Shown here piece after piece: positions 57,073-64,000 of a stretch of 64,000 nt of DNA. The position numbers were made by a program, and so were the translations under genes. The DNA lies in contig NZ_PVNH01000004.1 of assembly GCF_003001955.1 (NCBI RefSeq), positions 186,001-250,000 of the forward strand, read 5' to 3'. The notes beneath the pieces are model-generated. The model had not been told where the DNA came from, searched no databases, and saw nothing but the letters and a program-made list of their open reading frames with translations. Numbering within the stretch: position 1 is the first letter of the stretch; each line of letters starts with the position of its first letter. Source of the stretch: Prauserella shujinwangii (lineage in GTDB: Bacteria; Actinomycetota; Actinomycetes; Mycobacteriales; Pseudonocardiaceae).

Positions 57073-57473
57073 GGTGAGCCGCTGGCGAACCACCGGCGCG
57101 TGGTCGCCGCCGTGCGGCGGATCACCGAGCCGGCGCCGGAGGGGCTGGGCATCGCGCAGCGCTCGGTGACGGTGTCGACGGTGGGGCTGGCCCCGGCGAT
57201 CCGCAGGCTGGCTGACGAGCGGATGCAGGTGCGGCTCGCGGTGTCGCTGCACACTCCCGACGACGAGCTGCGGGACACGCTCGTGCCCGTGAACAATCGC
57301 CGGCCGGCCGCGGACCTGCTGGCCCGGCTGCTGCGTGAGCACCTCGGGCACCTGGTGCATGTCAACGTGATCCCGCTGAACCCGACGCCGGGGGAGTGGC
57401 CTGCACCGTGCGGGACACCCGGGGCCAGGAGATCGCGGCCGCCTGTGGCCAGCTCGCCGCCGAGGCCTGATCG
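57073..57473 (+). pseudogene. duplicated 3' fragment of rlmN, decayed
   Basis: This segment matches 55857-56423 of intact rlmN almost base for base (about two differences in the first 225 bases), but has two deletions: 102 bp (34 codons) after position 57300, and 64 bp between two ACGCCGGG repeats near 57385-57395, which shifts the frame. It lacks the radical-SAM cluster region, so it cannot be functional. Confidence 0.93.
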
Positions 57474-57476
57474 GCC

Positions 57477-57539
57477 CGCGAGGTTCGGTCAGCAGCAGTC
57501 CTCGGCCGAGCAGTCGCGCTCGCCGTCACACCCGCCGGG
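57477..57539. repeat. degenerate second copy of the cysteine-rich peptide gene end
   Basis: 63 bp nearly identical to 58314-58376 (four mismatches). Two of the mismatches change Cys codons of the peptide to Gly and Arg in this copy. It starts four bases after the rlmN fragment and supplies the stop codon of the DinB gene. Confidence 0.88.
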
Positions 57540-58020
57540 TGGCGGTGAGCTGTTCGCGGAGAATGTCGCCGTGGCCTGCGTGCCGGGCGAAGTCCTCGAT
57601 CAGGAGCAGGTAGACGAACCGGAGGCTGACTTCGCCGGCGCGGGGATGCGTCGTCGTGTCGTCGAGGTCGAACTCGGCGGCGATCGCGCGGGAACGCTCG
57701 CTGGCGCGCTCGAACTCGCCGATCACGTCGGCCAGCGTCTCGCCGTCGCCGACGACGAAACTGCCGTCGTCAGCGGTGGCGTAGCCGTCGCACGCGGATT
57801 CGTCCAGGCCGAACAGAGTGCGCTGGAACCAGATGCGCTCGGCGGTGGCGGCGTGTTTGATCAGCCCGATCGGTGTGGTGAGCGAGGTGACCAGGCGCCG
57901 CCGCACGTCGGTTTCGGACAGGCCGCTCGCGGTGTCGATAAGCGCGCGCCGGTTGCGGTCGAGCATGTACTCCAACATGGTGCGTTCGGGTCCCGTGGTC
58001 AGTTGGGGCCATACGAACAT
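57526..58020 (-). CDS. DinB family protein
   Basis: A 164-residue DinB/mycothiol-transferase-like four-helix protein: [40 protein letters not shown] (first His ligand), and a C-terminal [17 protein letters not shown] (HxxxH, metal-binding). Such proteins are often mycothiol- or bacillithiol-dependent transferases. Its last codons lie in the duplicated peptide-gene end, so the gene seems fused to that copy at a cassette boundary. Confidence 0.85.
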   Translation of the reverse strand: MFVWPQLTTGPERTMLEYMLDRNRRALIDTASGLSETDVRRRLVTSLTTPIGLIKHAATAERIWFQRTLFGLDESACDGYATADDGSFVVGDGETLADVIGEFERASERSRAIAAEFDLDDTTTHPRAGEVSLRFVYLLLIEDFARHAGHGDILREQLTATRRV

Positions 58021-58325
58021 GGGTCGTCCCGCCTTCCGGATTGGTGACAGAGGGGTGCTCGGACAGGGGTCGTCTCGATCACCGAGGACCTCGGTGATGC
58101 GGGCCCGAGCGGAGGGAGGAGTCGCGGCACGCGCCACGAACGGGTTCTCGGCTCCGGTCAGATCGTCCTCGGGGAGGCTGTGTCCAGAGCCGAGGAGAGC
58201 CGGATCGAGTCAGGCTAGCGTTCCCGCCCCGCTCCTGTCACGCCGACCGGTGCCGGTGCTGTCATGAGTGGCTCGTGACTGACTTTTTCGCCACTAACGA
58301 GCCACTCATGACACGCGGGGTTCGG
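58021..58325. other. intergenic region with one strong hairpin
   Basis: No gene was seen in this 305-base gap. Its far part has a perfect 17-bp stem, TGTCATGAGTGGCTCGT (58260-58276) with 58297-58313, and a 20-base loop. The hairpin is immediately before the second copy of the duplicated peptide-gene end and could terminate the minus-strand peptide transcript. Confidence 0.7.
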
Positions 58326-58391
58326 TCAGCAGCAGTCCTCGGCCGAGCAGTCGCACTCGCAGTCACAGCCGCCGGAATAGGCGAAGCGCAC
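58326..58391 (-). CDS. small cysteine-rich peptide following MerR regulator
   Basis: A 21-residue frame on the minus strand: GTG at 58391, then RFAYSGG and the C-terminus [13 protein letters not shown], stop TGA 58326-58328. Six of the last 13 residues are Cys and four are acidic, a metallothionein-like metal-binding composition. The start lies two bases after the MerR stop and GGGGG is upstream, so it should be co-transcribed with merR. A mutated second copy of its end is at 57477-57539. Confidence 0.6.
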   Translation of the reverse strand: MRFAYSGGCDCECDCSAEDCC

Positions 58392-58393
58392 GG

Positions 58394-58831
58394 TCAGTCA
58401 CCCCCTTCCCTCGGGTCGGGCGGGGGGCACCAGGTGCCGGGCTCGGGGTCCACGCAGTCGTCGGCGCGGATGCCCTCGACCATCGTGACCAGCTCGGCGC
58501 GCAGCGCGGTCAGCCGGGCGACCTCGGCGTCGATCTCCTCGATGTGCCGCCGCAGCAGCGTCTCGGCCGGCTCGCACGGGCACGTCCCGGTGTCGCGCAC
58601 CGCGAGCAGGTCCCGGATCTCCGCGAGCTGCAGGCCGAGCCGCTGGGCGCCGCGGATGAACCGCAGCCGGTCGACCGCGGCGTCGCCGTAGCGCCGGTGC
58701 GCCCCGCTGGTGCGGTCGGGCGGCGGCAGCAGGCCGATCCGCTCGTAGTACCTGATCGTGTCGGGACTGGCGCCGGTCCTCGTGCTGACCTGCGCCATCG
58801 TGAGAGAGTTCGCACCCGCTGCCGTCCGCAT
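58394..58831 (-). CDS. MerR-family metal-responsive regulator
   Basis: A 145-residue MerR protein. MAQVSTRTGASPDTIRYYERIGLLPPPDR is the winged-helix start (key part SPDTIRYYERIGLL), followed by RLRFIRGAQRLGLQLAEIRDLL and the dimerisation helix. The metal-binding loop TGTCPCEP and the C-terminal Cys pair (DDCVDPEP, GTWCPPP) resemble CadR/ZntR-like sensors. A classic MerR operator precedes it. Confidence 0.92.
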   Translation of the reverse strand: MRTAAGANSLTMAQVSTRTGASPDTIRYYERIGLLPPPDRTSGAHRRYGDAAVDRLRFIRGAQRLGLQLAEIRDLLAVRDTGTCPCEPAETLLRRHIEEIDAEVARLTALRAELVTMVEGIRADDCVDPEPGTWCPPPDPREGGD

Positions 58832-58840
58832 GGTGCGAGG

Positions 58841-58869
58841 TTAGAACCTGGAGTCGGCTCCAGAGTCAA
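58841..58869 (-). promoter_or_regulatory. MerR-type promoter and operator
   Basis: On the minus strand TTGACT (-35, 58864-58869) is followed by the dyad CTGGAG-CCGA-CTCCAG (58848-58863) and TTCTAA (-10, 58841-58846). The dyad in an overlong spacer is the MerR family activation architecture. Confidence 0.85.
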
Positions 58870-58899
58870 GTCCGGACACGTGACCGCCCGACGAACCGG

Positions 58900-58946
58900 A
58901 TGTGGCATTGGTGACGTCCGGCGCACCGAATGCCACATTCGGTGCG
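58900..58946. repeat. ATGTGGCATT palindromic repeat, second locus
   Basis: CGCACCGAATG (58922-58932) pairs perfectly with CATTCGGTGCG (58936-58946). ATGTGGCATT at 58900-58909 is complementary to AATGCCACAT at 58929-58938, so two alternative hairpins can form. The family matches the cluster at 7711-7791. Confidence 0.82.
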
Positions 58947-58955
58947 TCCAGCGGG

Positions 58956-59216
58956 CTACCGGCGCCAGGCGGTGCGGCGCCGCCGCAGGTCCCACAGCAA
59001 CCCGATGACGACCGCGCTGCCCAAGCCGATCAGCCAGATGTTCTCGGTGTTGCCCTCGTGGTTGCCGATCAGCATGGCGAACAGCGCGATCGCGGTGATC
59101 CAGCCCCCGGCCTGCGTGCCCTTCGGGAAGCTGCCGTGCCAGCCCCACTCCGCCGACGGCTCGTCGCGGGGGTCCACCTCGGTCCCGGTGCGCTTCTCGA
59201 CCGCCTTGTTCGCCAC
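58956..59216 (-). CDS. DUF2631 family membrane protein
   Basis: An 86-residue actinobacterial protein with a soluble start (VANKAVEKRTGTEVDPRDEPSAEWGWHGS, key part PSAEWGWHG) and two membrane helices (ITAIALFAMLIGNHEG and IWLIGLGSAVVIGLLW). GTG 59216 has AGGAG five bases upstream. It is divergent from dxr, its usual neighbour. Confidence 0.87.
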   Translation of the reverse strand: MANKAVEKRTGTEVDPRDEPSAEWGWHGSFPKGTQAGGWITAIALFAMLIGNHEGNTENIWLIGLGSAVVIGLLWDLRRRRTAWRR

Positions 59217-59312
59217 GATCACTCCTTACCGCTGTGCTGCGCACGATGATCCCACACCACGACCGGTGGACCGCCGACGGGCCGGAGGCGAGGTTCGCCA
59301 CAATGGTGGGCG

Positions 59313-60518
59313 ATGAACTCGCCAAGAACCGTCCTCGTCCTCGGCTCGACCGGCTCCATCGGCACCCAGGCACTGGACGTCGCGGGCCGCAACCCCGGCC
59401 GCTTCCGCGTCGCGGGCCTCGCCGCGGGCGGCTCCGACCCGCAGGCGCTCGCCGCCCAGGTGCTCGCCCACTCCGTCGAGGCCGTGGCCGTGACCAAGCC
59501 GACGGCGGTGGAGGACCTCCAGCTCGCGCTGTACACCGAGGCGCAGCGCCGCGGCTACGCGAAGGGCGAGTTCCGCCTGCCGCGGATCTTCGCCGGTGCA
59601 GGCGCCGTCGTGGAGCTGATCGAGGCCGTCCCGGCCGACGTCGTGCTCAACGGCCTGCCGGGCTCCCAGGGGCTCGCGCCGACGCTGCGCGCCCTGGGCA
59701 CGGGCGCGACGCTCGCGCTGGCCAACAAGGAGTCGCTCATCGCGGGCGGGCCGCTCGTGCTGGCCGCGGCGGGGCCGGGCCAGCTGGTGCCGGTCGACTC
59801 CGAGCACTCCGCCCTCGCCCAGGCACTGCGCGGCGGGCGCGCCGACGAGGTCGACCGGCTGGTGCTGACGGCCTCCGGCGGCCCGTTCCGCGGCCGCACC
59901 AGGGAGCAGCTGGCCGGGGTCACCGTGGACGACGCGCTGGCACATCCGACGTGGGCGATGGGACCGCTGGTCACGATCAACTCGGCGACCCTCGTGAACA
60001 AGGGCCTGGAGCTCATCGAGGCGAGGCTGCTGTTCGACGTGCCGTGCGACCGGATCGACGTGGTGGTGCACCCGCAGTCGATCGTGCACTCGATGGTCAC
60101 CTTCACCGACGGGTCCACCCTCGCCCAGGCCAGCCCGCCCGACATGCGGTTGCCGATCGCGCTCGCGCTCAACTGGCCGGACCGGGTACCCGGCGCCGCC
60201 CCGCCGTGCCGCTGGGACCAGGCGGCGAGCTGGACCTTCGAGCCGCTCGACAGCGCGGCGTTCCCCGCCGTGGAGCTGGCGCGGCACGCGGGCACGGTGG
60301 GTGGTCTCCTCCCGGCGGTGTTCAACGCCGCGAACGAGCAGCTCGTGGCCGCCTTCCTGGCGCAGAACACCAGCTTCACCTCCATCGTGGACACTGTGAG
60401 TGAGGTGGTGGAGTCCGCCGACGAATGGCGCCGCGAACCCCGCGACATCGACGACGTCTTCGCCGCGGAACAGTGGGCGCGCGAGCGCGCCCTCGCGATC
60501 AGTACGGGAGGGAAGTAG
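59313..60518 (+). CDS. dxr: 1-deoxy-D-xylulose-5-phosphate reductoisomerase
   Basis: A 401-residue MEP-pathway enzyme: NADPH motif [67 protein letters not shown] and [12 protein letters not shown]. It makes MEP from DXP. Followed by rip1 after three bases and near ispG, the usual actinobacterial order. Confidence 0.96.
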   Translation: MNSPRTVLVLGSTGSIGTQALDVAGRNPGRFRVAGLAAGGSDPQALAAQVLAHSVEAVAVTKPTAVEDLQLALYTEAQRRGYAKGEFRLPRIFAGAGAVVELIEAVPADVVLNGLPGSQGLAPTLRALGTGATLALANKESLIAGGPLVLAAAGPGQLVPVDSEHSALAQALRGGRADEVDRLVLTASGGPFRGRTREQLAGVTVDDALAHPTWAMGPLVTINSATLVNKGLELIEARLLFDVPCDRIDVVVHPQSIVHSMVTFTDGSTLAQASPPDMRLPIALALNWPDRVPGAAPPCRWDQAASWTFEPLDSAAFPAVELARHAGTVGGLLPAVFNAANEQLVAAFLAQNTSFTSIVDTVSEVVESADEWRREPRDIDDVFAAEQWARERALAISTGGK

Positions 60519-60521
60519 CGC

Positions 60522-61742
60522 GTGCTCGCCTACATCTTCGGAGTCGCGCTCTTCGCGCTCGGCATCTGCGTGTCGGTCGCGCTGCACGAGGCCGGGCACA
60601 TGCTCACGGCGAAGGCGTTCGGCATGAAGGTCCGCCGGTACTTCGTCGGCTTCGGGCCCAAGGTCTTCTCGTTCCGCCGCGGTGAGACGGAGTACGGGCT
60701 CAAGTGGATCCCGCTCGGCGGCTTCTGCGACATCGCGGGGATGACCGCGATGGACGAGGTCACGCCGGACGAGGCGCCCCGCGCCATGTGGCGGTACAAG
60801 ACGTGGAAGCGCACCGTCGTGCTCGCGGCGGGCTCGTTCACCCACTTCGTCCTCGGCTTCGTGGTGCTCTACCTCATGGCCGTGACCATGGGCCTGCCCA
60901 ACATCATGGGCACCCCGCAGATCTCGTCGGTGTCCCAGTGCGTGCAGGACGCCACGACCCGTGAGGAGTACGTCAACCCGCGGCAGTGCGCCCCCGGAGC
61001 GCCCGCGCCCGCGAAGGAGGGCGGCATCCAGCCCGGTGACGTGATCGTGTCGGTGAGCGGCACCCCGACACCCACCTTCGAGGACGTGGTGAACGAGATC
61101 CAGCCGCTGTCCGGCCCCACCCGGATCACCGTCGAGCGCGACGGCGAGACGGTGCCGCTGACGGTGGATGTGACACAGGTCAAGCGGCCCGTGCTGAACG
61201 CGCAGGGCGAGCGGGAGATCGTGGAGGTCGGCTCCATCGGGGTCACCTTCCCGAGGGAGTTCCACTACGACCTGGTGGCCGGCCTCGGCGGCGCGGCGAC
61301 GTTCACCGGCGACATGCTCGTGCAGACCTGGCAGCGGCTGCTCGAGTTCCCCGAGCGCATCCCCGCCGTGGTGGAGGCCATTTTCGGCGCCGAGCGCGAC
61401 CCGAACACCCCGGTCAGCGTCGTGGGCGCCAGCCGGATCGGCGGCGAGGCGGTCGAGCGGGGCATCTGGTGGCTGTTCCTGTTCCTGCTGGCGAGCCTGA
61501 ACTTCTTCGTCGGCATCTTCAACCTGCTGCCGCTGCTGCCGCTCGACGGCGGGCACATCGCCGTGACCTGGTACGAACGGGTGCGCGACTTCGTGCGCAA
61601 GCTGCGCGGCAAGGCCGCGGGCGGGCCGGTCGACTACACGAAGCTCTCCGCGGTGACGATGGTCGTGATACTCATCGGCGGCGCGGTCGTGCTGCTCACC
61701 GTCACGGCGGACATCGTCAATCCCATCAGGCTGCCGTCCTGA
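60522..61742 (+). CDS. rip1: site-2 intramembrane protease (Rip1/RseP type)
   Basis: A 406-residue M50 protease. Zinc site HEAGH at residues 22-26 in the first membrane helix, a PDZ domain (IQPGDVIVSVSGTPTPTFEDVV), and NLLPLLPLDGGH in the third helix. In Mycobacterium tuberculosis Rip1 cleaves anti-sigma factors. A single PDZ domain and this context match Rip1. Confidence 0.93.
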   Translation: MLAYIFGVALFALGICVSVALHEAGHMLTAKAFGMKVRRYFVGFGPKVFSFRRGETEYGLKWIPLGGFCDIAGMTAMDEVTPDEAPRAMWRYKTWKRTVVLAAGSFTHFVLGFVVLYLMAVTMGLPNIMGTPQISSVSQCVQDATTREEYVNPRQCAPGAPAPAKEGGIQPGDVIVSVSGTPTPTFEDVVNEIQPLSGPTRITVERDGETVPLTVDVTQVKRPVLNAQGEREIVEVGSIGVTFPREFHYDLVAGLGGAATFTGDMLVQTWQRLLEFPERIPAVVEAIFGAERDPNTPVSVVGASRIGGEAVERGIWWLFLFLLASLNFFVGIFNLLPLLPLDGGHIAVTWYERVRDFVRKLRGKAAGGPVDYTKLSAVTMVVILIGGAVVLLTVTADIVNPIRLPS

Positions 61743-61788
61743 CGTATCGTGAGACTGTCGCGTTCGTAGACCGCTAGCAGAGGATTCG

Positions 61789-62931
61789 ATGACCGTCGAC
61801 CTGGGTTTGCCCGAAAGTCCACCGCCCGTACTCTCCGAACGCCGAAAGACCCGTCAGCTGCAGGTCGGTCCCGTCGGCGTCGGCAGCGACCACCCGATCT
61901 CGGTCCAGTCGATGACCACCACGGTCACCGCGGACGTCAACGCCACGCTCCAGCAGATCGCCGAGCTGACCGCGGCGGGCTGCGACATCGTGCGCGTGGC
62001 GTGCCCCAGCGCCGACGACGCCGAGGCGCTGCCCGCGATCGCGCGGAAGTCGCAGATTCCCGTCATCGCCGACATCCACTTCCAGCCGAAGTACGTCTTC
62101 GCCGCCATCGAGGCGGGCTGCGCCGCCGTCCGCGTGAACCCCGGCAACATCAAGAAGTTCGACGACCGCGTGGGGGAGATCGCGCAGGCGGCCAAGGACC
62201 ACGGCACGCCGATCCGGATCGGCGTCAACGCCGGGTCGCTCGACAAGCGCCTGATGGAGAAGTACGGCAAGGCCACGCCCGAGGCGCTCGCGGAGTCGGC
62301 CCTGTGGGAGGCGTCGCTGTTCGCCGAGCACGACTTCCACGACCTGAAGATCTCGGTCAAGCACAACGACCCGGTGGTCATGATCCGGGCCTACGAGATC
62401 CTCGCCGAGCAGTGCGACTACCCGCTGCACCTCGGCGTCACCGAGGCCGGCCCCGCCTTCCAGGGCACCATCAAGTCGGCGGTCGCCTTCGGCGCGCTGC
62501 TGCGGCAGGGGATCGGCGACACCATCCGGGTCTCCCTCTCCGCGCCCCCGGTGGAGGAGGTCAAGGTCGGGGCCCAGATCCTGCAGTCGCTCAACCTGCG
62601 GCCGAAGAAGCTGGAGATCGTCTCCTGCCCGTCGTGCGGCCGCGCGCAGGTGGACGTCTACCGGCTCGCCGACGAGGTCACCGCGGGGCTGCAGGGCATG
62701 GAGGTGCCGCTGCGCGTGGCCGTGATGGGCTGCGTGGTCAACGGCCCCGGTGAGGCGAAGGAGGCCGACCTGGGCGTCGCCTCGGGCAACGGCAAGGGCC
62801 AGATCTTCGTGAAGGGCGAGGTCATCAAGACCGTGCCCGAGCACCAGATCGTCGAGACGCTCATCGAGGAGGCCATGCGGATCGCCGAGGAGATGGGCGA
62901 GACCGGCTCTCCCGAGGTGACCGTCAGCTGA
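61789..62931 (+). CDS. ispG: 4-hydroxy-3-methylbut-2-enyl-diphosphate synthase
   Basis: A 380-residue IspG/GcpE. TIM-barrel part ([55 protein letters not shown]) and the 4Fe-4S part with Cys in [12 protein letters not shown] and [16 protein letters not shown]. It makes HMBPP in the MEP pathway. Confidence 0.96.
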   Translation: MTVDLGLPESPPPVLSERRKTRQLQVGPVGVGSDHPISVQSMTTTVTADVNATLQQIAELTAAGCDIVRVACPSADDAEALPAIARKSQIPVIADIHFQPKYVFAAIEAGCAAVRVNPGNIKKFDDRVGEIAQAAKDHGTPIRIGVNAGSLDKRLMEKYGKATPEALAESALWEASLFAEHDFHDLKISVKHNDPVVMIRAYEILAEQCDYPLHLGVTEAGPAFQGTIKSAVAFGALLRQGIGDTIRVSLSAPPVEEVKVGAQILQSLNLRPKKLEIVSCPSCGRAQVDVYRLADEVTAGLQGMEVPLRVAVMGCVVNGPGEAKEADLGVASGNGKGQIFVKGEVIKTVPEHQIVETLIEEAMRIAEEMGETGSPEVTVS

Positions 62932-62942
62932 CGGGAGCTGTG

Positions 62943-64000
62943 GTGGCCTTCGAACTGGGGATCTACTCCTTCGGGGAGATCACCACCGACCCGCGCACGG
63001 GCACGGTGCCGACCGCGCGGCAGCGGTTGCGGGACTACCAGGAGCAGGCCGCGCTCGCCGACGAGGTGGGCCTCGACGTGTTCGCTCTCGGGGAGCACCA
63101 CCGGTCGGACTTCGCCGTGTCGGCGACCTCCGTGGTGCTGTCGGCCATCGCGGCGCGGACGCAGGACATCCGGCTCTCCAGCGCCGTGACCGTGCTCAGC
63201 TCCGAGGACCCGGTGCGGGTGTTCCAGCAGTACGCCACGCTCGACCTGATCTCGAACGGCCGCGCGGAGATCATCACCGGCAGGGGTTCGTACACGGAGT
63301 CGTTCCCGCTGTTCGGCTACGACCTCGCGCAGTACTCGGAGCTGTTCGCCGAGAAGCTGGAGCTCCTGCTCGCCATCCGGGACCGGAACCCGGTCACCTG
63401 GTCGGGGCGGTTCCGGCCGGCCCTGCGCGAGGCCGACATCGCCCCGCGCCCGGTGCAGGACCCGCTGCCGGTCTGGGTGGCGGTGGGCGGCACACCGGAG
63501 TCGGTGGTGCGCGCGGGCCGGCTGGGCCTGCCGCTCGCGCTGGCGATCATCGGCGGGGCACTGTCCCGGTTCACGCCGTTCGCGCAGCTGTACCGGGAGG
63601 CGGCCGCCGAGGCCGGGCACGACCCGGCGGCGCTGCCGCTGAGCATCAACTCGCCCGGGTTCGTGGCGCCGACCAGCCAGGCCGCGCGGGACCTTTCGTA
63701 CCCGCACTTCGACCGCGGCATGCTGGAGAACTTCCACCAGCGCGGGCGCGGCTTCCACACCCCGCGCGACGCCTACGACGCGCAGTCGTCCCGGCCCGGT
63801 GCGCTGGTGGTGGGCAGCCCGCAGGAGATCGTCGACAAGATCCTGTACCAGCACGAGCTGTTCGGTCACCAGCGGCTGCTGATCCAGCTGGGGTTCGGCG
63901 GCGTACCGCAGAAGGAGACGCTGCGGGCCATCGAGCTGCTCGGCACCGAGGTGGCGCCGGTGGTGCGCCGCGAGATCGCCGCGCGCGAGCGGTCCGGCGG
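62943..64000 (+). CDS. LLM class flavin-dependent oxidoreductase (3' end outside window)
   Basis: 352 codons are visible and no stop is reached. VAFELGIYSFGEITTDP begins a luciferase-like TIM barrel, followed by FALGEHHRSDFAVSATSVVLSAIAARTQDIRL (key part GEHHRSDF), RAEIITGRGSYTESFPLFGYDL and AVGGTPESVVRAGRLGLPLALAIIGG. Such proteins use FMN or F420. GGGAG is five bases before GTG 62943; the GTG just before it is the alternative. Twelve bases after ispG. Confidence 0.87.
   Translation, partial: MAFELGIYSFGEITTDPRTGTVPTARQRLRDYQEQAALADEVGLDVFALGEHHRSDFAVSATSVVLSAIAARTQDIRLSSAVTVLSSEDPVRVFQQYATLDLISNGRAEIITGRGSYTESFPLFGYDLAQYSELFAEKLELLLAIRDRNPVTWSGRFRPALREADIAPRPVQDPLPVWVAVGGTPESVVRAGRLGLPLALAIIGGALSRFTPFAQLYREAAAEAGHDPAALPLSINSPGFVAPTSQAARDLSYPHFDRGMLENFHQRGRGFHTPRDAYDAQSSRPGALVVGSPQEIVDKILYQHELFGHQRLLIQLGFGGVPQKETLRAIELLGTEVAPVVRREIAARERSG

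Noticed and set aside
55299-57473. Insertion sequence as the cause of the rlmN duplication
   Set aside because: No transposase, terminal inverted repeats or integrase was found in the 650 bp between copies; only the toxin-antitoxin pair is present.
57100-58047. 315-codon plus-strand frame that begins in the rlmN fragment
   Set aside because: It changes frame at the 64-bp deletion and then runs antisense to the DinB gene, so it is an artefact of the pseudogene.

Overview
The window is very GC-rich DNA from an actinobacterium. A WhiG/FliA-type sigma factor, a Rip1-type site-2 protease, MEP-pathway genes, a PII-GlnD operon, DUF2469, DUF2631 and DUF6986 proteins, frequent GTG starts, leaderless-looking promoters and perfect GC hairpins all fit a Pseudonocardiaceae member such as Amycolatopsis. 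The genus is inferred from gene content and order, not proven.

Region 1 (1-27 kb) is a purine and allantoin degradation island. It holds an IclR-type repressor (cut by the window edge), malate synthase, a CitE-like DUF6986 protein, a lone PxpA, a PucR activator, a three-subunit xanthine dehydrogenase with an 8-oxoguanine/guanine deaminase, two purine permeases, uricase, HIU hydrolase and OHCU decarboxylase, then hydroxypyruvate isomerase, tartronate semialdehyde reductase and glyoxylate carboligase, and finally allantoinase and allantoicase. Together they would take hypoxanthine or guanine to urea and glyoxylate, and glyoxylate to malate or glycerate. No recognisable ureidoglycolate lyase is present. 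Two nearly identical operator-like palindromes sit before malate synthase and before the glyoxylate operon.

Region 2 (27-32 kb) carries an RlmA-like methyltransferase and the nitrogen operon amtB-glnK-glnD behind a GlnR-like box. Region 3 (32-56 kb) is conserved core: ffh, an amidohydrolase, two CPBP proteases, rpsP-khpA-rimM-trmD, rplS, lepB, rnhB, DUF2469, yraN, yifB, dprA, xerC, whiG-like sigma factor, M23 peptidase, rpsB-tsf-pyrH-frr-cdsA, accessory genes and rlmN.

Region 4 (56.4-58.4 kb) is a small mosaic. A mazEF-like module lies between intact rlmN and a decaying second copy of the rlmN 3' end, and a DinB gene lies between two copies of the end of a tiny cysteine-rich peptide gene that follows a MerR regulator. 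Region 5 (58.9-64 kb) is DUF2631, dxr, rip1, ispG and a cut-off LLM flavin oxidoreductase.

The most unusual structures are non-coding. A fixed-length 44-bp palindromic element occurs four times plus a half copy, and often supplies the stop codons of the genes it separates. Two arrays of a 21-bp tandem repeat flank the yraN-yifB-dprA block. A second short palindromic repeat family carries ATGTGGCATT. No tRNA, rRNA, CRISPR array, insertion sequence or prophage was recognised.
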